Shown: positions 1-9,917, counted from the stretch's first letter. The stretch: DNA of 64,000 nucleotides from Microbulbifer sp. GL-2 (GCF_007183175.1 NZ_AP019807.1:496001-560000); one strand, 5' to 3'. Numbers and translations: made by a program. The notes: a model not told the origin generated them from the sequence alone.

Positions 1-2
1 TG

Positions 3-308
3 CAGGTACACGATGTAGGTGGCTTCCAAAGCGGGCCCGAAGGTGGCACTACACCCCCACCTGCAGAATACCCCTTCCTGCGTACCAGTCGTACGATTGA
101 GGAAAACCAGGTATTTACTATTGAACCCGGCCTCTACTTTATCGATAGCCTGTTGGATGAATTAAAAGCAACTGATCTCGCCGCTGAGGTAAATTGGGAT
201 AAAGTGGAAGACTTCCGCCCCTACGGAGGAGTGCGAATTGAAGATAACATCGTTGTACGCGCTGAAGGTAACGTGAACCTTTCCCGAGATGGTTTCATAG
301 GGTTTTGA
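3..308 (+). CDS. pepQ: Xaa-Pro dipeptidase PepQ, C-terminal part
   Basis: The reading frame is open from base 3 and stops at TGA 306-308; the start lies left of the window. The 101 residues match the C-terminal part of PepQ, a cytoplasmic metallo-dipeptidase of the M24 (pita-bread) fold that splits dipeptides with C-terminal proline. Visible family marks are VHDVGG (catalytic His), TIEPGLYFI (metal-binding Glu) and GGVRIEDN (second metal-binding Glu). The tail ends normally a few residues after NLSRD, so the gene looks intact at this end. About 190 bases without a gene follow before the amidohydrolase. Confidence 0.9.
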   Translation, partial: QVHDVGGFQSGPEGGTTPPPAEYPFLRTSRTIEENQVFTIEPGLYFIDSLLDELKATDLAAEVNWDKVEDFRPYGGVRIEDNIVVRAEGNVNLSRDGFIGF

Positions 309-496
309 GCCTCGGAAAGTAGCTCGAGTTATAGGCGGTGGATACCCCACCGCTTACCCCCAACGTCCTGCCGCACTTAGTTTTCACTCCATCGCATATA
401 TTGAAGCAAGTATTAAAAAACAGTCCCCCACTATTGCCCAGTCGCTAAAAAAAAGCCAACCTGCCCCCCAAACAAAAGAAAGGGAAGGCTTTAATC

Positions 497-2545
497 ATGA
501 AAATATCCAGACTCTCAGCCGTTGTCACAGCAACCCTATTGGCGACAGCCAATCCGTCCTACGCAAAATCTATCGAATATAAATTTTATGATAAAGAAGG
601 CATTGCCGGCTCTGAAATTATCGAGCAAGACGGTAACCAAGTTACTGGAGAATTAAAACTTGGCTGGAACAATCGCCGTTTGAGTTTAAAAGAAAGCTTT
701 ACCATCGGTGACAGCGAAATGCTGGAAAAACTTACGATTGAAGGTATCAGTCCTTTTGGCGCGCCGGTTAATGAAGAGTTTTTCCTGGTAGACGGCATAG
801 CCAAGTGGAAAGGTTCGGATGAAAATGGCAGCGCAAAAACTTCTGAAGACCAATTTTATATCCCCAAAAACAGTACTCTGGCCGTACAAACCCAGTTGGT
901 AAAAGCCTTACTTGTTGATGAAGACCATATCATCCCCCTGCTACCTCAGGGGCAGGCGCGACTGCACAAACTCGACGAATTAACAGTGCAGCAAGGACCA
1001 CAAAAGAAAAAGGTTTACCTATATGGCGTGAGTGGACTGGGCTTTACCCCTGAATTGAGCTGGTATGATGAAGAAGGCGAGTTATTTGCCGCTGACGAAG
1101 GCGGCTGGTTTGCGATTCTCCGCGAGGGATGGGACAAATCCCATCTGGAAGTCCTCAAGAAACACCAAGTAGCCGCTGCAGATAAATACCTGCAGGATAT
1201 TGCAGTCAAACATACCCATACCTCTTCACAGCCCATCCTGCTTAGCAACGTGAATGTGGTGGACGTAGAAGCTGGGAAGCTGCAAAAACAGCGCCATGTC
1301 CTGGTGGAGGACGGCAAGATCAGTAAGATCAGCAGTCGCCCAATTAAAATGAAAGGCGTCACCAAGATTGACGCCAAGGGCCACACCCTGATTCCCGGCC
1401 TGTGGGATATGCATGCGCATTTATCTGCAACCGATGGCACCCTAAATATGGCTGCAGGTATTATCAATGTGCGCGATATAGGCAATACTCATGAAGCCGT
1501 GACACGAATCTCCGAACTTTATGAATCCGAACAGATCATCGGCGGTGATATGTTCCGCGCAGGCTTTATGGACCGGGAGAGCGAAAACGCCATGCGCATG
1601 GGCAAAACTGCCAACAGCCTGGAAGAAGCCAAGGAGATCGTCGACTGGTATTCAGAGCGAGGCTATCAGCAGATCAAAACTTACAGCTCCATGGAGCCCG
1701 AGTGGATTGCCCCACTGGCAGAGCATATCCACAGTAAAGATATGCGCTTGTCCGGCCATATTCCGGCCTTTATGACTGCCGAGGAAGCTATCGATGCTGG
1801 CTTCGATGAGATCCAGCATATCAACATGTTGTTCCTCAACTTTATGGGCAAGATCGATACCCGTAAAAGACTACGCTTCACCGAGATTGGCGAGCACGCC
1901 CATGAACTTGACCTGGACAGCGAAGAAGTAGCGGCATTTCTGGATAAGCTGGCCGAAAAGGGCACCGTTGTGGATGCTACTACCACCGTTTTTAAATCCA
2001 TGCTTTTACGCCAGCCCGGAAAGATGGACCCGGAATTTGCCAATGTTGCCGAGCACCTGCCAGCCAATATACGCCGCTATTTTGTCGGCGCAGAGCTGGA
2101 CGTAAAACCGGAGCACCGCCATGCCTACGATATGTCTGCAGAGGCCCTGCTGGATATGGTGCGTAAACTGCACGAGCACAAGGTCACCATGGTCGCCGGC
2201 TCCGATGGGATTCCCGGTTTCACCCTGCTGCGAGAATTAGAGCTCTATGCCAAATCCGGTATTCCAGCCATCGATGTATTGCGCACCGCTACCCTGATCC
2301 CGGCTCAGGTAATGGGGGCTGATAAATACACCGGTAGTATTTCTGTAGGGAAGAATGCGGATCTGGTATTGCTGGAGGGCAACCCGCTTGAGGATATTAC
2401 CGCTCTGCGCCGTGCAGCTCTCGTAATTGAGGGGCAAAACCTGTATCGCCCGGATGAGCTGTATAAGGCTCTGGGTATTAAACCCTTCCACCCCTCAGTG
2501 CCTTTTGAGTTAAATGGCACTACAACTGTTGCCGTAAAAGACTAG
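497..2545 (+). CDS. secreted amidohydrolase
   Basis: This 682-residue protein begins with a signal peptide (Lys, a hydrophobic stretch, then AYA near residue 23) and is preceded by a purine-rich RBS. The N-terminal ~240 residues do not resemble a known domain to me. From about residue 250 it is an amidohydrolase-superfamily protein of the imidazolonepropionase-like type. The beta-strand leader LIPGLWDMHAHL carries the HxH metal pair. Further candidate ligands lie in SGHIPAF and QHINML, and the catalytic Asp in AGSDGIPG. The C-terminal SISVGKNADLVLLEGNPLED is typical of the small beta domain of these enzymes. Relatives act on cyclic amides or dipeptides in the periplasm; the substrate cannot be told from sequence. 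It appears monocistronic and is closed by a terminator. Confidence 0.85.
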   Translation: MKISRLSAVVTATLLATANPSYAKSIEYKFYDKEGIAGSEIIEQDGNQVTGELKLGWNNRRLSLKESFTIGDSEMLEKLTIEGISPFGAPVNEEFFLVDGIAKWKGSDENGSAKTSEDQFYIPKNSTLAVQTQLVKALLVDEDHIIPLLPQGQARLHKLDELTVQQGPQKKKVYLYGVSGLGFTPELSWYDEEGELFAADEGGWFAILREGWDKSHLEVLKKHQVAAADKYLQDIAVKHTHTSSQPILLSNVNVVDVEAGKLQKQRHVLVEDGKISKISSRPIKMKGVTKIDAKGHTLIPGLWDMHAHLSATDGTLNMAAGIINVRDIGNTHEAVTRISELYESEQIIGGDMFRAGFMDRESENAMRMGKTANSLEEAKEIVDWYSERGYQQIKTYSSMEPEWIAPLAEHIHSKDMRLSGHIPAFMTAEEAIDAGFDEIQHINMLFLNFMGKIDTRKRLRFTEIGEHAHELDLDSEEVAAFLDKLAEKGTVVDATTTVFKSMLLRQPGKMDPEFANVAEHLPANIRRYFVGAELDVKPEHRHAYDMSAEALLDMVRKLHEHKVTMVAGSDGIPGFTLLRELELYAKSGIPAIDVLRTATLIPAQVMGADKYTGSISVGKNADLVLLEGNPLEDITALRRAALVIEGQNLYRPDELYKALGIKPFHPSVPFELNGTTTVAVKD

Positions 2546-2564
2546 AAATTATTGGCCCGCCTAT

Positions 2565-2600
2565 AAAAAAACCGGGAGAAATACCTCTTCCGGTTTTTTT
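2565..2600. terminator. bidirectional rho-independent terminator between amidohydrolase and metE
   Basis: Seven A, a hairpin whose outer stem is CCGG/CCGG with an inner GAG/CTC, then seven T. It serves both convergent genes. Confidence 0.85.
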
Positions 2601-2637
2601 ACCAGGTAAATTCGACAATCAATGCCGCTACCCTGTA

Positions 2638-4872
2638 TCAGGCCAGCTCGGATCGCACTGCCCGCGCAGCCTCCACCATATTCAACAGGGATGACCCAAC
2701 CTCTGCCCAACTGCGGGTCTTGAGGCCGCAATCCGGGTTCACCCAAAGCCTCTCCACCGGTACTACCTCAGCAATCTTCTTTAAGCGATCCACTAATTCT
2801 GCCCGCTCGGGCACATTGGGGGAGTGAATATCGTATACACCCGGTCCAATTTCATTGGGATAGCCATCGCTCCTATCGGCAAAAGCAGTGAGTAGGCGTA
2901 AGTCGGAACGTGCAGATTCGATAGTAATCACATCCGCATCCAGAGACACAATCGCATCCATAATTGCATTGAAGTTGCTATAGCACATATGAGTATGGAT
3001 TTGCGTTTCCGCTTTCACCTCACTGCAGGTATAACGGAAGCAGCCTACAGCCCAGGAAAAGTAATCTGTGTGCCCAGACTTTCTCAGCGGTACGCCTTCA
3101 CGCAGGGCCGGCTCGTCAATCTGGATAATACCTATGCCTGCAGCTTCCAGATCCAAGACTTCCTCACGCAGTGCTTTAGCAATTTGCAGGCAACTCTCAC
3201 TGCGGTGAATATCCTCCCGCGGGAAGGACCAGTTTAGAATTGTCACCGGACCTGTCAGCATACCTTTCACCGGCTTATTGGTGAGGCTCTGCGCATAACT
3301 ACTCCACTCCACAGTCATGGCCTGTGGGCGGGAGATATCACCGAAAATAATCGGCGGCTTCACACAGCGGGAACCGTAACTCTGTACCCAGCCGTTGCCA
3401 GTGTGTACAAAACCATCCAGCTGCTCCCCAAAATATTCCACCATATCGTTGCGTTCGGCCTCGCCATGAACCAGAACATCCAGGCCAAGGATTTCCTGGC
3501 GACGGATTGCTTCGGCAATCTCCGCCCGCAAATGATCGAGATAATCCCCCTCGCTGATTTCACCATTGCGGTGCTGGCGGCGAACCTTACGCAGTAAATC
3601 AGTCTGGGGGAATGATCCAATAGTCGTAGTGGGTAGCAGGGGCAGCTGCCAGCGCTCAGCCTGTACCGGTGCGCGCTCCAGGTAGCGCTGTCCCCGCCAG
3701 GTACCCTGCAGCTGCTCAGCAACCGGACAACTCTGTCCGTCATGTTTCGGGTTGTCTGCAACCGCACTAATATTTTGTTTCAGGAGTTGCTGCAGCTGCG
3801 CCAGCTCAGTCAGTTTCTGGCGGCTGTAGGCGAGCTTTTGTTTTTGCTCTACTGAGAGAGTGACTTCGGTATTCAAGTCAACCGGACTATGCAACAGTGA
3901 ACAGCTGGCCGAGATCCACAGGCGGTCGCCAAGCTTCTCCACCAGAGGCTTCAGTGTGCGCTGCCACTTCTCCAGATCGGCACGCCAAATATTACGCCCA
4001 TTCACCACACCGACAGACAGCACTTGCTTCTCACCAGTATGTTTCACTGCAGTATTTAATTCTTCAGGTGCACGCACACAGTCAATATGTACTCCCTCCA
4101 CCGACAACGAGAAGGCAAGGTTCAGGTTTTCCCGCAGTGGTGAAAAGTACGTTGCCAGCAGCAAATTCAGGTTACCTGAAGCTGTACGGAGCTCCTCATA
4201 AGCACTGTTGAATGCTGAGCGCCACTCATCCGGCAAATCCAAGCCCAGAATTGGTTCATCAACCTGTACCCACTCCACCCCCAGATCGGCTAGCTGTGAC
4301 AACAGCTTGGCATAGCAAGGCAACAGGCCTGGCAGCAGTGACAAAGCATTATCAACACCCCTTCCCAGCCACAAATAAGTCAAAGGGCCGATGACTACCG
4401 GTTTAGCTTTGTGACCTTGGGCCTGGGCTTCGCGCACTTCTTCCAGCAGCCACTCACTGTCCAGGGAAAATACCTGCCCAGCTGAAAATTCAGGCACCAA
4501 GTAATGGTAATTGGTATCAAACCATTTGGTCATGGCACTGGCAGCCACCGGCTGTCCTGAGGGGGCACGACCACGTGCCAAACGGAAGTATTGGTCCAGC
4601 TTGTTGCCGGCGGCACCTTCAGAGAAGCGATCGGCCACCACTCCAAACATAAGAGAGTGATTAAGCACCTGGTCGTACCAGGCAAAATCACCCACCGTCA
4701 CCAAATCCAGGCCGGCATCACTCTGTGCCTGCCAGTTGCTCCGACGGATTTCCGCTCCCACCTGCAGTAGCTGTTGCTGAGGCGTATCCCCACGCCAGTA
4801 TGCCTCCTGGGCTTTTTTCAGTTCGCGATTGGCCCCGATACGGGGATAGCCAAGAATATGTGCCTGCGCCAT
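2638..4872 (-). CDS. metE: cobalamin-independent methionine synthase
   Basis: MetE transfers the methyl group of 5-methyltetrahydropteroyl-tri-glutamate to homocysteine, the last step of methionine synthesis, without B12. The start chosen gives MAQAHILGYPRIG, the usual family N-terminus; an in-frame ATG 45 bases upstream (MDLVIRD) is possible but adds residues not expected in the family. The zinc ligands are visible: His and Cys in HTHMCYSNF, Glu in ITIESARS and Cys in NPDCGLKTR. About 744 residues is close to family length. The gene diverges from metR across a short AT-rich spacer, the standard arrangement in gammaproteobacteria, which suggests MetR/homocysteine control. Confidence 0.95.
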   Translation of the reverse strand: MAQAHILGYPRIGANRELKKAQEAYWRGDTPQQQLLQVGAEIRRSNWQAQSDAGLDLVTVGDFAWYDQVLNHSLMFGVVADRFSEGAAGNKLDQYFRLARGRAPSGQPVAASAMTKWFDTNYHYLVPEFSAGQVFSLDSEWLLEEVREAQAQGHKAKPVVIGPLTYLWLGRGVDNALSLLPGLLPCYAKLLSQLADLGVEWVQVDEPILGLDLPDEWRSAFNSAYEELRTASGNLNLLLATYFSPLRENLNLAFSLSVEGVHIDCVRAPEELNTAVKHTGEKQVLSVGVVNGRNIWRADLEKWQRTLKPLVEKLGDRLWISASCSLLHSPVDLNTEVTLSVEQKQKLAYSRQKLTELAQLQQLLKQNISAVADNPKHDGQSCPVAEQLQGTWRGQRYLERAPVQAERWQLPLLPTTTIGSFPQTDLLRKVRRQHRNGEISEGDYLDHLRAEIAEAIRRQEILGLDVLVHGEAERNDMVEYFGEQLDGFVHTGNGWVQSYGSRCVKPPIIFGDISRPQAMTVEWSSYAQSLTNKPVKGMLTGPVTILNWSFPREDIHRSESCLQIAKALREEVLDLEAAGIGIIQIDEPALREGVPLRKSGHTDYFSWAVGCFRYTCSEVKAETQIHTHMCYSNFNAIMDAIVSLDADVITIESARSDLRLLTAFADRSDGYPNEIGPGVYDIHSPNVPERAELVDRLKKIAEVVPVERLWVNPDCGLKTRSWAEVGSSLLNMVEAARAVRSELA

Positions 4873-5024
4873 GTCTCTAATTACCAAGTCCATTCCTGTG
4901 AGGGGGAGCATCGCCGGTTCCAGATCCGGCCACACCCTCCGCGATAATTCAGACTTGATTGTGTAGGCACAATGTTATTCAATCAATTTCATATTTTTTG
5001 CAATTAACATGAATAAATCTAAAG
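4873..5024. promoter_or_regulatory. metE-metR divergent promoter region
   Basis: An AT-rich spacer between divergent genes. TTCAATCAATTTCA at 4978-4991 holds half-sites like those of the MetR operator (TGAA-N5-TTCA), although the match is imperfect: read on the minus strand it is TGAA-N5-TTGA. Promoters for both genes must lie here; I cannot place -35/-10 boxes with confidence. Confidence 0.4.
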
Positions 5025-5993
5025 ATGATTGAACTGCGCCAACTACGCGCCCTTTGCACTTTGCGTGAGACCGGCAGCCTGGTCAGGGCTGCCGAGCGAC
5101 TGCACCTGACCCAATCGGCCCTGTCTCATTTATTCCGGGAAATGGAGGAACGACACGAACAGCCGCTATTTGTCCGTAAATCACGCCCACTGCGTTTTAC
5201 CAGTGCCGGGCTGCGCCTACTCCAACTTGCCGACGACATACTACCGCGAGTAGCCGTCGCCCAGAGAGATCTGGCGCGCCTGGCCTCAGGGCAGTCGGGC
5301 CGCCTGAATATCGCTATCGAATGCCACAGCTGCTATCAGTGGCTGATGCCAACACTAAATACCTATCGCGATGACTGGCCCGAGGTAGAGTTGGACCTTT
5401 GCAGCGGCTTTCACTTCGCTCCGCTACCGGCGCTGGTACGCGGCGACCTTGATCTGGTGGTCACCTCCAACCCGGATACGGAGCTGAAAGGCGTTCACTA
5501 CTATCCGCTGTTCAGTTTTGAAATGTGCCTGGCGCTAAACCGTAATCACCCGCTATTACAGAATGGCAAACGACGCTGGGTCACCCCCGAGGATATAGAT
5601 GGAGAAGTGCAGATTACCTATCCGGTGGAGCGCGAACGCCTGGATATCTTCCAGTATTTTCTCGACCCGGCAGGCATCGAGCCCGAAGATGTGCGCACGG
5701 CTGAATTGACAGTTATGATGGTGCAGCTGGTGGCCAGTGGCCGCGGTGTCTGTGCCCTGCCCGACTGGGCCTTGCATGAGTACCTGCAAAAGGGATTTAT
5801 TGCACAACTGCGCCTGGGGGAAAAGGGCCTTTGGAGTACTTTGTATGCTGCGGTGCGTGAAGAAATGCTGGAGCAGGCCTACCTGGCCGACTTTCTGCAA
5901 ACCGCACGGGATACCTGTTTTTCCCACTTGAAGGGCATACGCGCCGCCACTGGATCCGAGAGTCGACAGGCCGGATCAGCCACAGAGATATAA
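5025..5993 (+). CDS. metR: LysR-family regulator MetR
   Basis: A 322-residue LysR-type regulator. The N-terminal winged helix-turn-helix (IELRQLRALCTLRETGSL, then LHLTQSALSHLFREME) is that of MetR, followed by a periplasmic-binding-protein-like effector domain from about residue 90, which in MetR senses homocysteine. Position and divergent orientation to metE agree with the known pair, in which MetR activates metE. The RBS in front of the ATG is weak. A second ATG 16 bases upstream opens a tiny out-of-frame ORF that runs over the start. Confidence 0.93.
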   Translation: MIELRQLRALCTLRETGSLVRAAERLHLTQSALSHLFREMEERHEQPLFVRKSRPLRFTSAGLRLLQLADDILPRVAVAQRDLARLASGQSGRLNIAIECHSCYQWLMPTLNTYRDDWPEVELDLCSGFHFAPLPALVRGDLDLVVTSNPDTELKGVHYYPLFSFEMCLALNRNHPLLQNGKRRWVTPEDIDGEVQITYPVERERLDIFQYFLDPAGIEPEDVRTAELTVMMVQLVASGRGVCALPDWALHEYLQKGFIAQLRLGEKGLWSTLYAAVREEMLEQAYLADFLQTARDTCFSHLKGIRAATGSESRQAGSATEI

Positions 5994-6066
5994 CGGGAGT
6001 GGGTACACACACCCACCAGATACGATCAGCCCTCAATGGGGCAGAGTTTTTACAGGAGATTTACCT

Positions 6067-6606
6067 ATGTCAACATCAAGCGAAGGCTGGAATTCCGTCA
6101 GCAAGGGCTTGCACTGGCTGTTTGTCATTCTACTTCTGGCCGTCTGGGGGGCCGTGGAGTTACATGAGTTCTACGACCGGGAAGATCCCATGCGCGGCTG
6201 GTTTGTACGCCTGCATTTCTCATTAGGTGTCGCGGTATTGATGCTGCTAGCTGTGCGCCTCTACTGGCGTGCACGTCACAAGCGCCCACAGATCCAGGGA
6301 AGCACCTGGCAGAAAGCCCTCTCCAAACTGACACACGGCGCTCTCTACCTGGTTCTTTTGGCTATGCCGGTTTCCGGTATTGTCATGCGCCAACTGTTTG
6401 GCCGCGATACTGAATTTTTTGGCCTTTTCGCACTGCCGCGCCTGCTGGAGAAAAATCCAGATTTGGGCAAACAGCTCGCTTTCCTGCACAAGGACGTTCT
6501 GTGGCCGGCACTGCTGGTATTGGTTGGCCTGCATATCGCCGCAGCCCTGTGGCATCACTTTGTAAAGCGCGACACAACCCTGACCCGTATGCTGCCACAG
6601 CGATAG
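6067..6606 (+). CDS. cytochrome b561 (CybB-like)
   Basis: A 179-residue, four-helix membrane protein of the prokaryotic cytochrome b561 family: an inner-membrane dihaem protein passing electrons from quinol. The haem-ligand histidines expected of the family are visible: GLHWLF in helix 1, LHFSLG in helix 2, LTHGALY in helix 3 and GLHIAAALWHHF in helix 4. A good RBS (AGGAG) sits 8 bases before the ATG. It is followed by a bidirectional terminator shared with the convergent helicase gene, so it is probably expressed alone or with metR. Confidence 0.92.
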   Translation: MSTSSEGWNSVSKGLHWLFVILLLAVWGAVELHEFYDREDPMRGWFVRLHFSLGVAVLMLLAVRLYWRARHKRPQIQGSTWQKALSKLTHGALYLVLLAMPVSGIVMRQLFGRDTEFFGLFALPRLLEKNPDLGKQLAFLHKDVLWPALLVLVGLHIAAALWHHFVKRDTTLTRMLPQR

Positions 6607-6653
6607 AGAGGGAAGACTGGGAAGAAGCATCAATCCTTAGCGGTTGATCAAAT

Positions 6654-6684
6654 AAAAAAACGGCGCTAATTGCGCCGTTTTTTT
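6654..6684. terminator. bidirectional terminator between cytochrome b561 and helicase genes
   Basis: Seven A, stem CGGCGC/GCGCCG with a five-base loop, then seven T. Confidence 0.9.
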
Positions 6685-6695
6685 ATGGGGCTTAA

Positions 6696-8471
6696 TTACT
6701 CCCCGCTATTTTCCCGCTTGAACTTGGGCTTGCTCTTCGGCTTACCCTTGGGCTTGCCTTTTGGCTTAGCCTTAGGCTTTGCACCGGCCTCGTCAAAACG
6801 GGAAATCTTCATCGGCTTTCCAGCCACACGCACTTTCTTCAAGTGCTGGAAGACTTCCTTGGGCATTCCAGAGGGAAGATCTACTGTGGTGAAATCCGGG
6901 TAGATCTCAATCCGGCCAATGTAGGAGCTATCCAGCTCTACTTCATTGGCGATTGCACCAACAATACTGCCCGGTCTTACGCCTTGCTCGCGACCGATTT
7001 CGATACGGTAACGCTCCAGGCCTTCATCCGGTGGGGGCATCTTGCGGTCTTTCTCATAACCGCCTTTCTTGCGTCCACGCCCTTCGAAGTCTGCATCGCG
7101 CTCAGGTCTCTCACGGCGCTGCCTGGGCTCCTGCTCTTTGATCAGCAGTGGCTGGTCACCCTGGGCCATCGAAGCCAGTGCTGCGGCGACATCCAACGGG
7201 TCCACATCGTTTTGCGCCAGGAACTCTTCTACCAGCTGACGGTAGGGAGCCAAGTCGGTCTGGCCTTCCAGGGTCGCAGTAATACGCTCGCGGAAACGCT
7301 GCATGCGGGCGCTGTTGACTGCGTCGGCGCTGGGCAATTCCAGCTTCTCGATAGGCTTCTTGGTCGCTTTTTCGATAACCCGTAACATGCGGCGCTCACG
7401 CGGAGCCACAAACAGGATGGCATCACCTTCGCGACCGGCGCGGCCTGTCCGGCCGATACGGTGAATATAAGCTTCCGTATCGTAGGGGATGTCATAGTTG
7501 ATTACATGGCTGATGCGTTTTACATCCAGGCCACGCGCCGCCACATCGGTGGCTACAACGATATCGAGCTTGCCTTTCTTGAGCTTGTCGATCACCCCTT
7601 CACGCAGGTTCTGCGCCATATCGCCATTCAGAGCGGCACTAGCGAAGCCCCGCGCCGCCAGCTTGTCCGCAAGCTCCACAGTGCTGTTCTTGGTGCGAAC
7701 GAAAATGATTGTGGCATCCACCGGCTCTGCTTCGAGGATACGGGTCAGTGCGTCCAGCTTGTGCAGGCCGCCTACCGGCCAGTAGCGCTGGCGAATAGTC
7801 TCGGCAGTCTCAGTTTTAACACGTATTTTGACTTCAACCGGTTCCTGCAGGTGCTCGCGGGCAATTCGGGCAATCTCTTTGGGCATAGTGGCAGAAAAGA
7901 GAGCGATCTGACGCTCTTCAGGAATCTGTTCCAGCACCCACTGCACGTCATCAATAAAGCCCATACGCAGCATCTCATCGGCTTCATCCAGCACCAGAGT
8001 ACGCAGGTTGGATAGGTCCAGGGAGCCACGACGCATATGGTCCATCACCCGGCCCGGGGTTCCCACCACCAGCTGCACTCCGCGCTTCAACTGCTGCATC
8101 TGGCCACGATAATCTGCACCACCGTAGATGGGGGCGACGTGGAAGCCTTTCAGCTTGGAAGCATAAGACTGGCACGCCTCAGCCACCTGGATTGCCAATT
8201 CTCGAGTCGGTGCCAGTACGAGAGCCTGAGGGCGGCGGTCTTTAAGGTCCAGTTGGGACAATAGTGGCAAGGCGAAGGCAGCAGTTTTACCGGTGCCGGT
8301 CTGCGCCTGGCCCAGTACATCGCGGCCCTCCATCAAAGAAGGGATAGTTTGCGCCTGAATTGGGGATGGGGTCTCATAACCAAGCTTTTCGATGGCATTG
8401 AGGATTTCAGACGGCAAGCCCAGCTGGTCGAAGCCGGCCGGTTTTGGGGTATCGGTCATTTCGGAATTCAC
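6696..8471 (-). CDS. deaD: DEAD-box RNA helicase, DeaD/CsdA type
   Basis: 591 residues with the full DEAD-box motif series: Q motif (FDQLGLPSEIL...SPIQAQTIP), GQAQTGTGKTAAFALP, PTRELAIQ, GTPGRVMDH, DEADEML, SATMP, ATDVAARGLD and HRIGRTGRAG. After the helicase core comes the CsdA/DbpA-type RNA-binding module (about residues 480-560, starting RYRIEIGREQGV), then a very basic tail built of repeated KPKGKPK units. Such enzymes unwind RNA in ribosome assembly and mRNA decay, especially in the cold. The start shown is GTG; an ATG four codons inside (MTDTPKP) is equally plausible because neither has a strong RBS. Confidence 0.93.
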   Translation of the reverse strand: MNSEMTDTPKPAGFDQLGLPSEILNAIEKLGYETPSPIQAQTIPSLMEGRDVLGQAQTGTGKTAAFALPLLSQLDLKDRRPQALVLAPTRELAIQVAEACQSYASKLKGFHVAPIYGGADYRGQMQQLKRGVQLVVGTPGRVMDHMRRGSLDLSNLRTLVLDEADEMLRMGFIDDVQWVLEQIPEERQIALFSATMPKEIARIAREHLQEPVEVKIRVKTETAETIRQRYWPVGGLHKLDALTRILEAEPVDATIIFVRTKNSTVELADKLAARGFASAALNGDMAQNLREGVIDKLKKGKLDIVVATDVAARGLDVKRISHVINYDIPYDTEAYIHRIGRTGRAGREGDAILFVAPRERRMLRVIEKATKKPIEKLELPSADAVNSARMQRFRERITATLEGQTDLAPYRQLVEEFLAQNDVDPLDVAAALASMAQGDQPLLIKEQEPRQRRERPERDADFEGRGRKKGGYEKDRKMPPPDEGLERYRIEIGREQGVRPGSIVGAIANEVELDSSYIGRIEIYPDFTTVDLPSGMPKEVFQHLKKVRVAGKPMKISRFDEAGAKPKAKPKGKPKGKPKSKPKFKRENSGE

Positions 8472-8664
8472 TTGAAGCCAAAGTCCCTATCGCGGGACCG
8501 GAGCGGCGGGTCAAAAGGCCGCGCAGTCTAACAGGTTAGCCGACTTAGATCAGCCTATTTTTTAAACAAATAGTGACCGCTCCAACTGTGACTTCACATC
8601 TACCCCCACCTTTTAGCTACGGGAAAGAGGCAATGGCAACAGCGCTTATTGAAAGATCCGGGTT

Positions 8665-9909
8665 TCAACCATCATCCGTTCCGTTCGCTTCACTGTGCGG
8701 CGCCTGTGGAACAGCGAGTGCAGCGATTGACTCAAGGTTTCTTTGCACCCCTTCAATGGTCATGTCGATATCTTTGGAGAAACTGCCATCGACCTGAGTC
8801 AGCTCATAGAGGTAGGTATGAAAACGTTGAAAATAGGCGAAATCCACCGCCTCTGGCTCTGACCAAAAGTTGGCGAGCTTGCCCTGGTGTGTTATTCCCG
8901 GTATGTCGTACAGTGCTCGGCCAAGCACCTTGGTAGGAACCTTGTGCAACAGCGCCGAGATACCTACCGTGCTATTGATCGTCACAACTCCCCTGGCATG
9001 ATCCAGCAAAGTTGGCAGGTGCAAATCATGGCAATAGATAACCCGGCCAACAATCTGATACCGTCGCGCCAACACATCAATCAGCTTCTGATAATGACAA
9101 AACCCCCGGTCCATTGGGTGGTGCTTGATGACCACCACAGTGTCGCCGGCGGCATTTTCAGCGAATGATTTCAACACCACATCAATAGCATTTTCTATAG
9201 AGAGCAAATCAGAATGCTCCCGCAGCTGAAAATCATCACGAGTCTGCAAGGGAAACAGGAAGAAGCGCTGGCTTAGATCGGTGGTTAACCGAGGTGTCAG
9301 TTTACGTTCGGCGATCTTATAGACCCCTTTACGGGCAAAACTGCGCAGCCAGCTCGTACCCTCCCCTAGCCAGTCACGGTTGCGATGATGCCGATAATGA
9401 GGAAATTCAGGCTGCGCCAAGCGCATTGCCAGGTAATATAAGATTGCGTTCCGTGCCCGATGCCAAAATGTCTGCCCTATTGGAGCTCCCCGCTGGCGTC
9501 CGCAGGGCTTATATTGCTTAATCGCTTCTTCGGACCAGTCCATCTGAGAAAAAGCATTCACACCGCCCCATTCAAGCGTGACAAAATCCGGGCGTAAGTA
9601 CCCCTCCTCAAATACAGCAAAGGGAATTTGAAGAGACTTACAGATCTCTCGAGCTCTGGCGTGATAGCGCCGGCAGTCCCCATAGACGAACACGGCTTTG
9701 GCTCCATTCTCCAGAAGGTACTGGCGGAAAAAGAATGGCCAGTCATCCTCAATGCCTGTGAAGTTTACCTGGAAGTCAGCCCAGGCAAAGTAACGGTCAC
9801 CACCGTTTAAATTGATTTTGTGGGTGACCACACCATACTCAGACAGCTTCTTTGCCAGCCGGGCAAAGAAGGGGCCGTGAGGTCCCTGTAGGAATACTGC
9901 AGCAGACAT
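8665..9909 (-). CDS. kpsS: capsule polysaccharide KpsS-type Kdo transferase
   Basis: A 414-residue member of the KpsS/LipB capsule family. In group 2 capsules KpsS adds the first beta-Kdo to lysophosphatidylglycerol and KpsC extends the linker on the cytoplasmic face. Visible family features are the N-terminal FLQGPHGPFFARLAKKL, the FEEGYLRPDFVTLE segment, KHHPMDRG and the TINSTVGISALLH segment near the C-terminus. It is the last gene of the leftward capsule locus. No clear terminator is seen in the 190 bases before deaD. Confidence 0.92.
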   Translation of the reverse strand: MSAAVFLQGPHGPFFARLAKKLSEYGVVTHKINLNGGDRYFAWADFQVNFTGIEDDWPFFFRQYLLENGAKAVFVYGDCRRYHARAREICKSLQIPFAVFEEGYLRPDFVTLEWGGVNAFSQMDWSEEAIKQYKPCGRQRGAPIGQTFWHRARNAILYYLAMRLAQPEFPHYRHHRNRDWLGEGTSWLRSFARKGVYKIAERKLTPRLTTDLSQRFFLFPLQTRDDFQLREHSDLLSIENAIDVVLKSFAENAAGDTVVVIKHHPMDRGFCHYQKLIDVLARRYQIVGRVIYCHDLHLPTLLDHARGVVTINSTVGISALLHKVPTKVLGRALYDIPGITHQGKLANFWSEPEAVDFAYFQRFHTYLYELTQVDGSFSKDIDMTIEGVQRNLESIAALAVPQAPHSEANGTDDG

Positions 9910-9917
9910 AAATTGAC

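Noticed and set aside
1015..1485. 156-codon minus-strand frame inside the amidohydrolase gene
   Set aside because: Lies fully inside a well-supported gene on the other strand, with no RBS or domain.
7461..8015. 184-codon plus-strand frame antisense to the helicase gene
   Set aside because: Covers the DEAD-box core on the opposite strand; a by-product of codon use.
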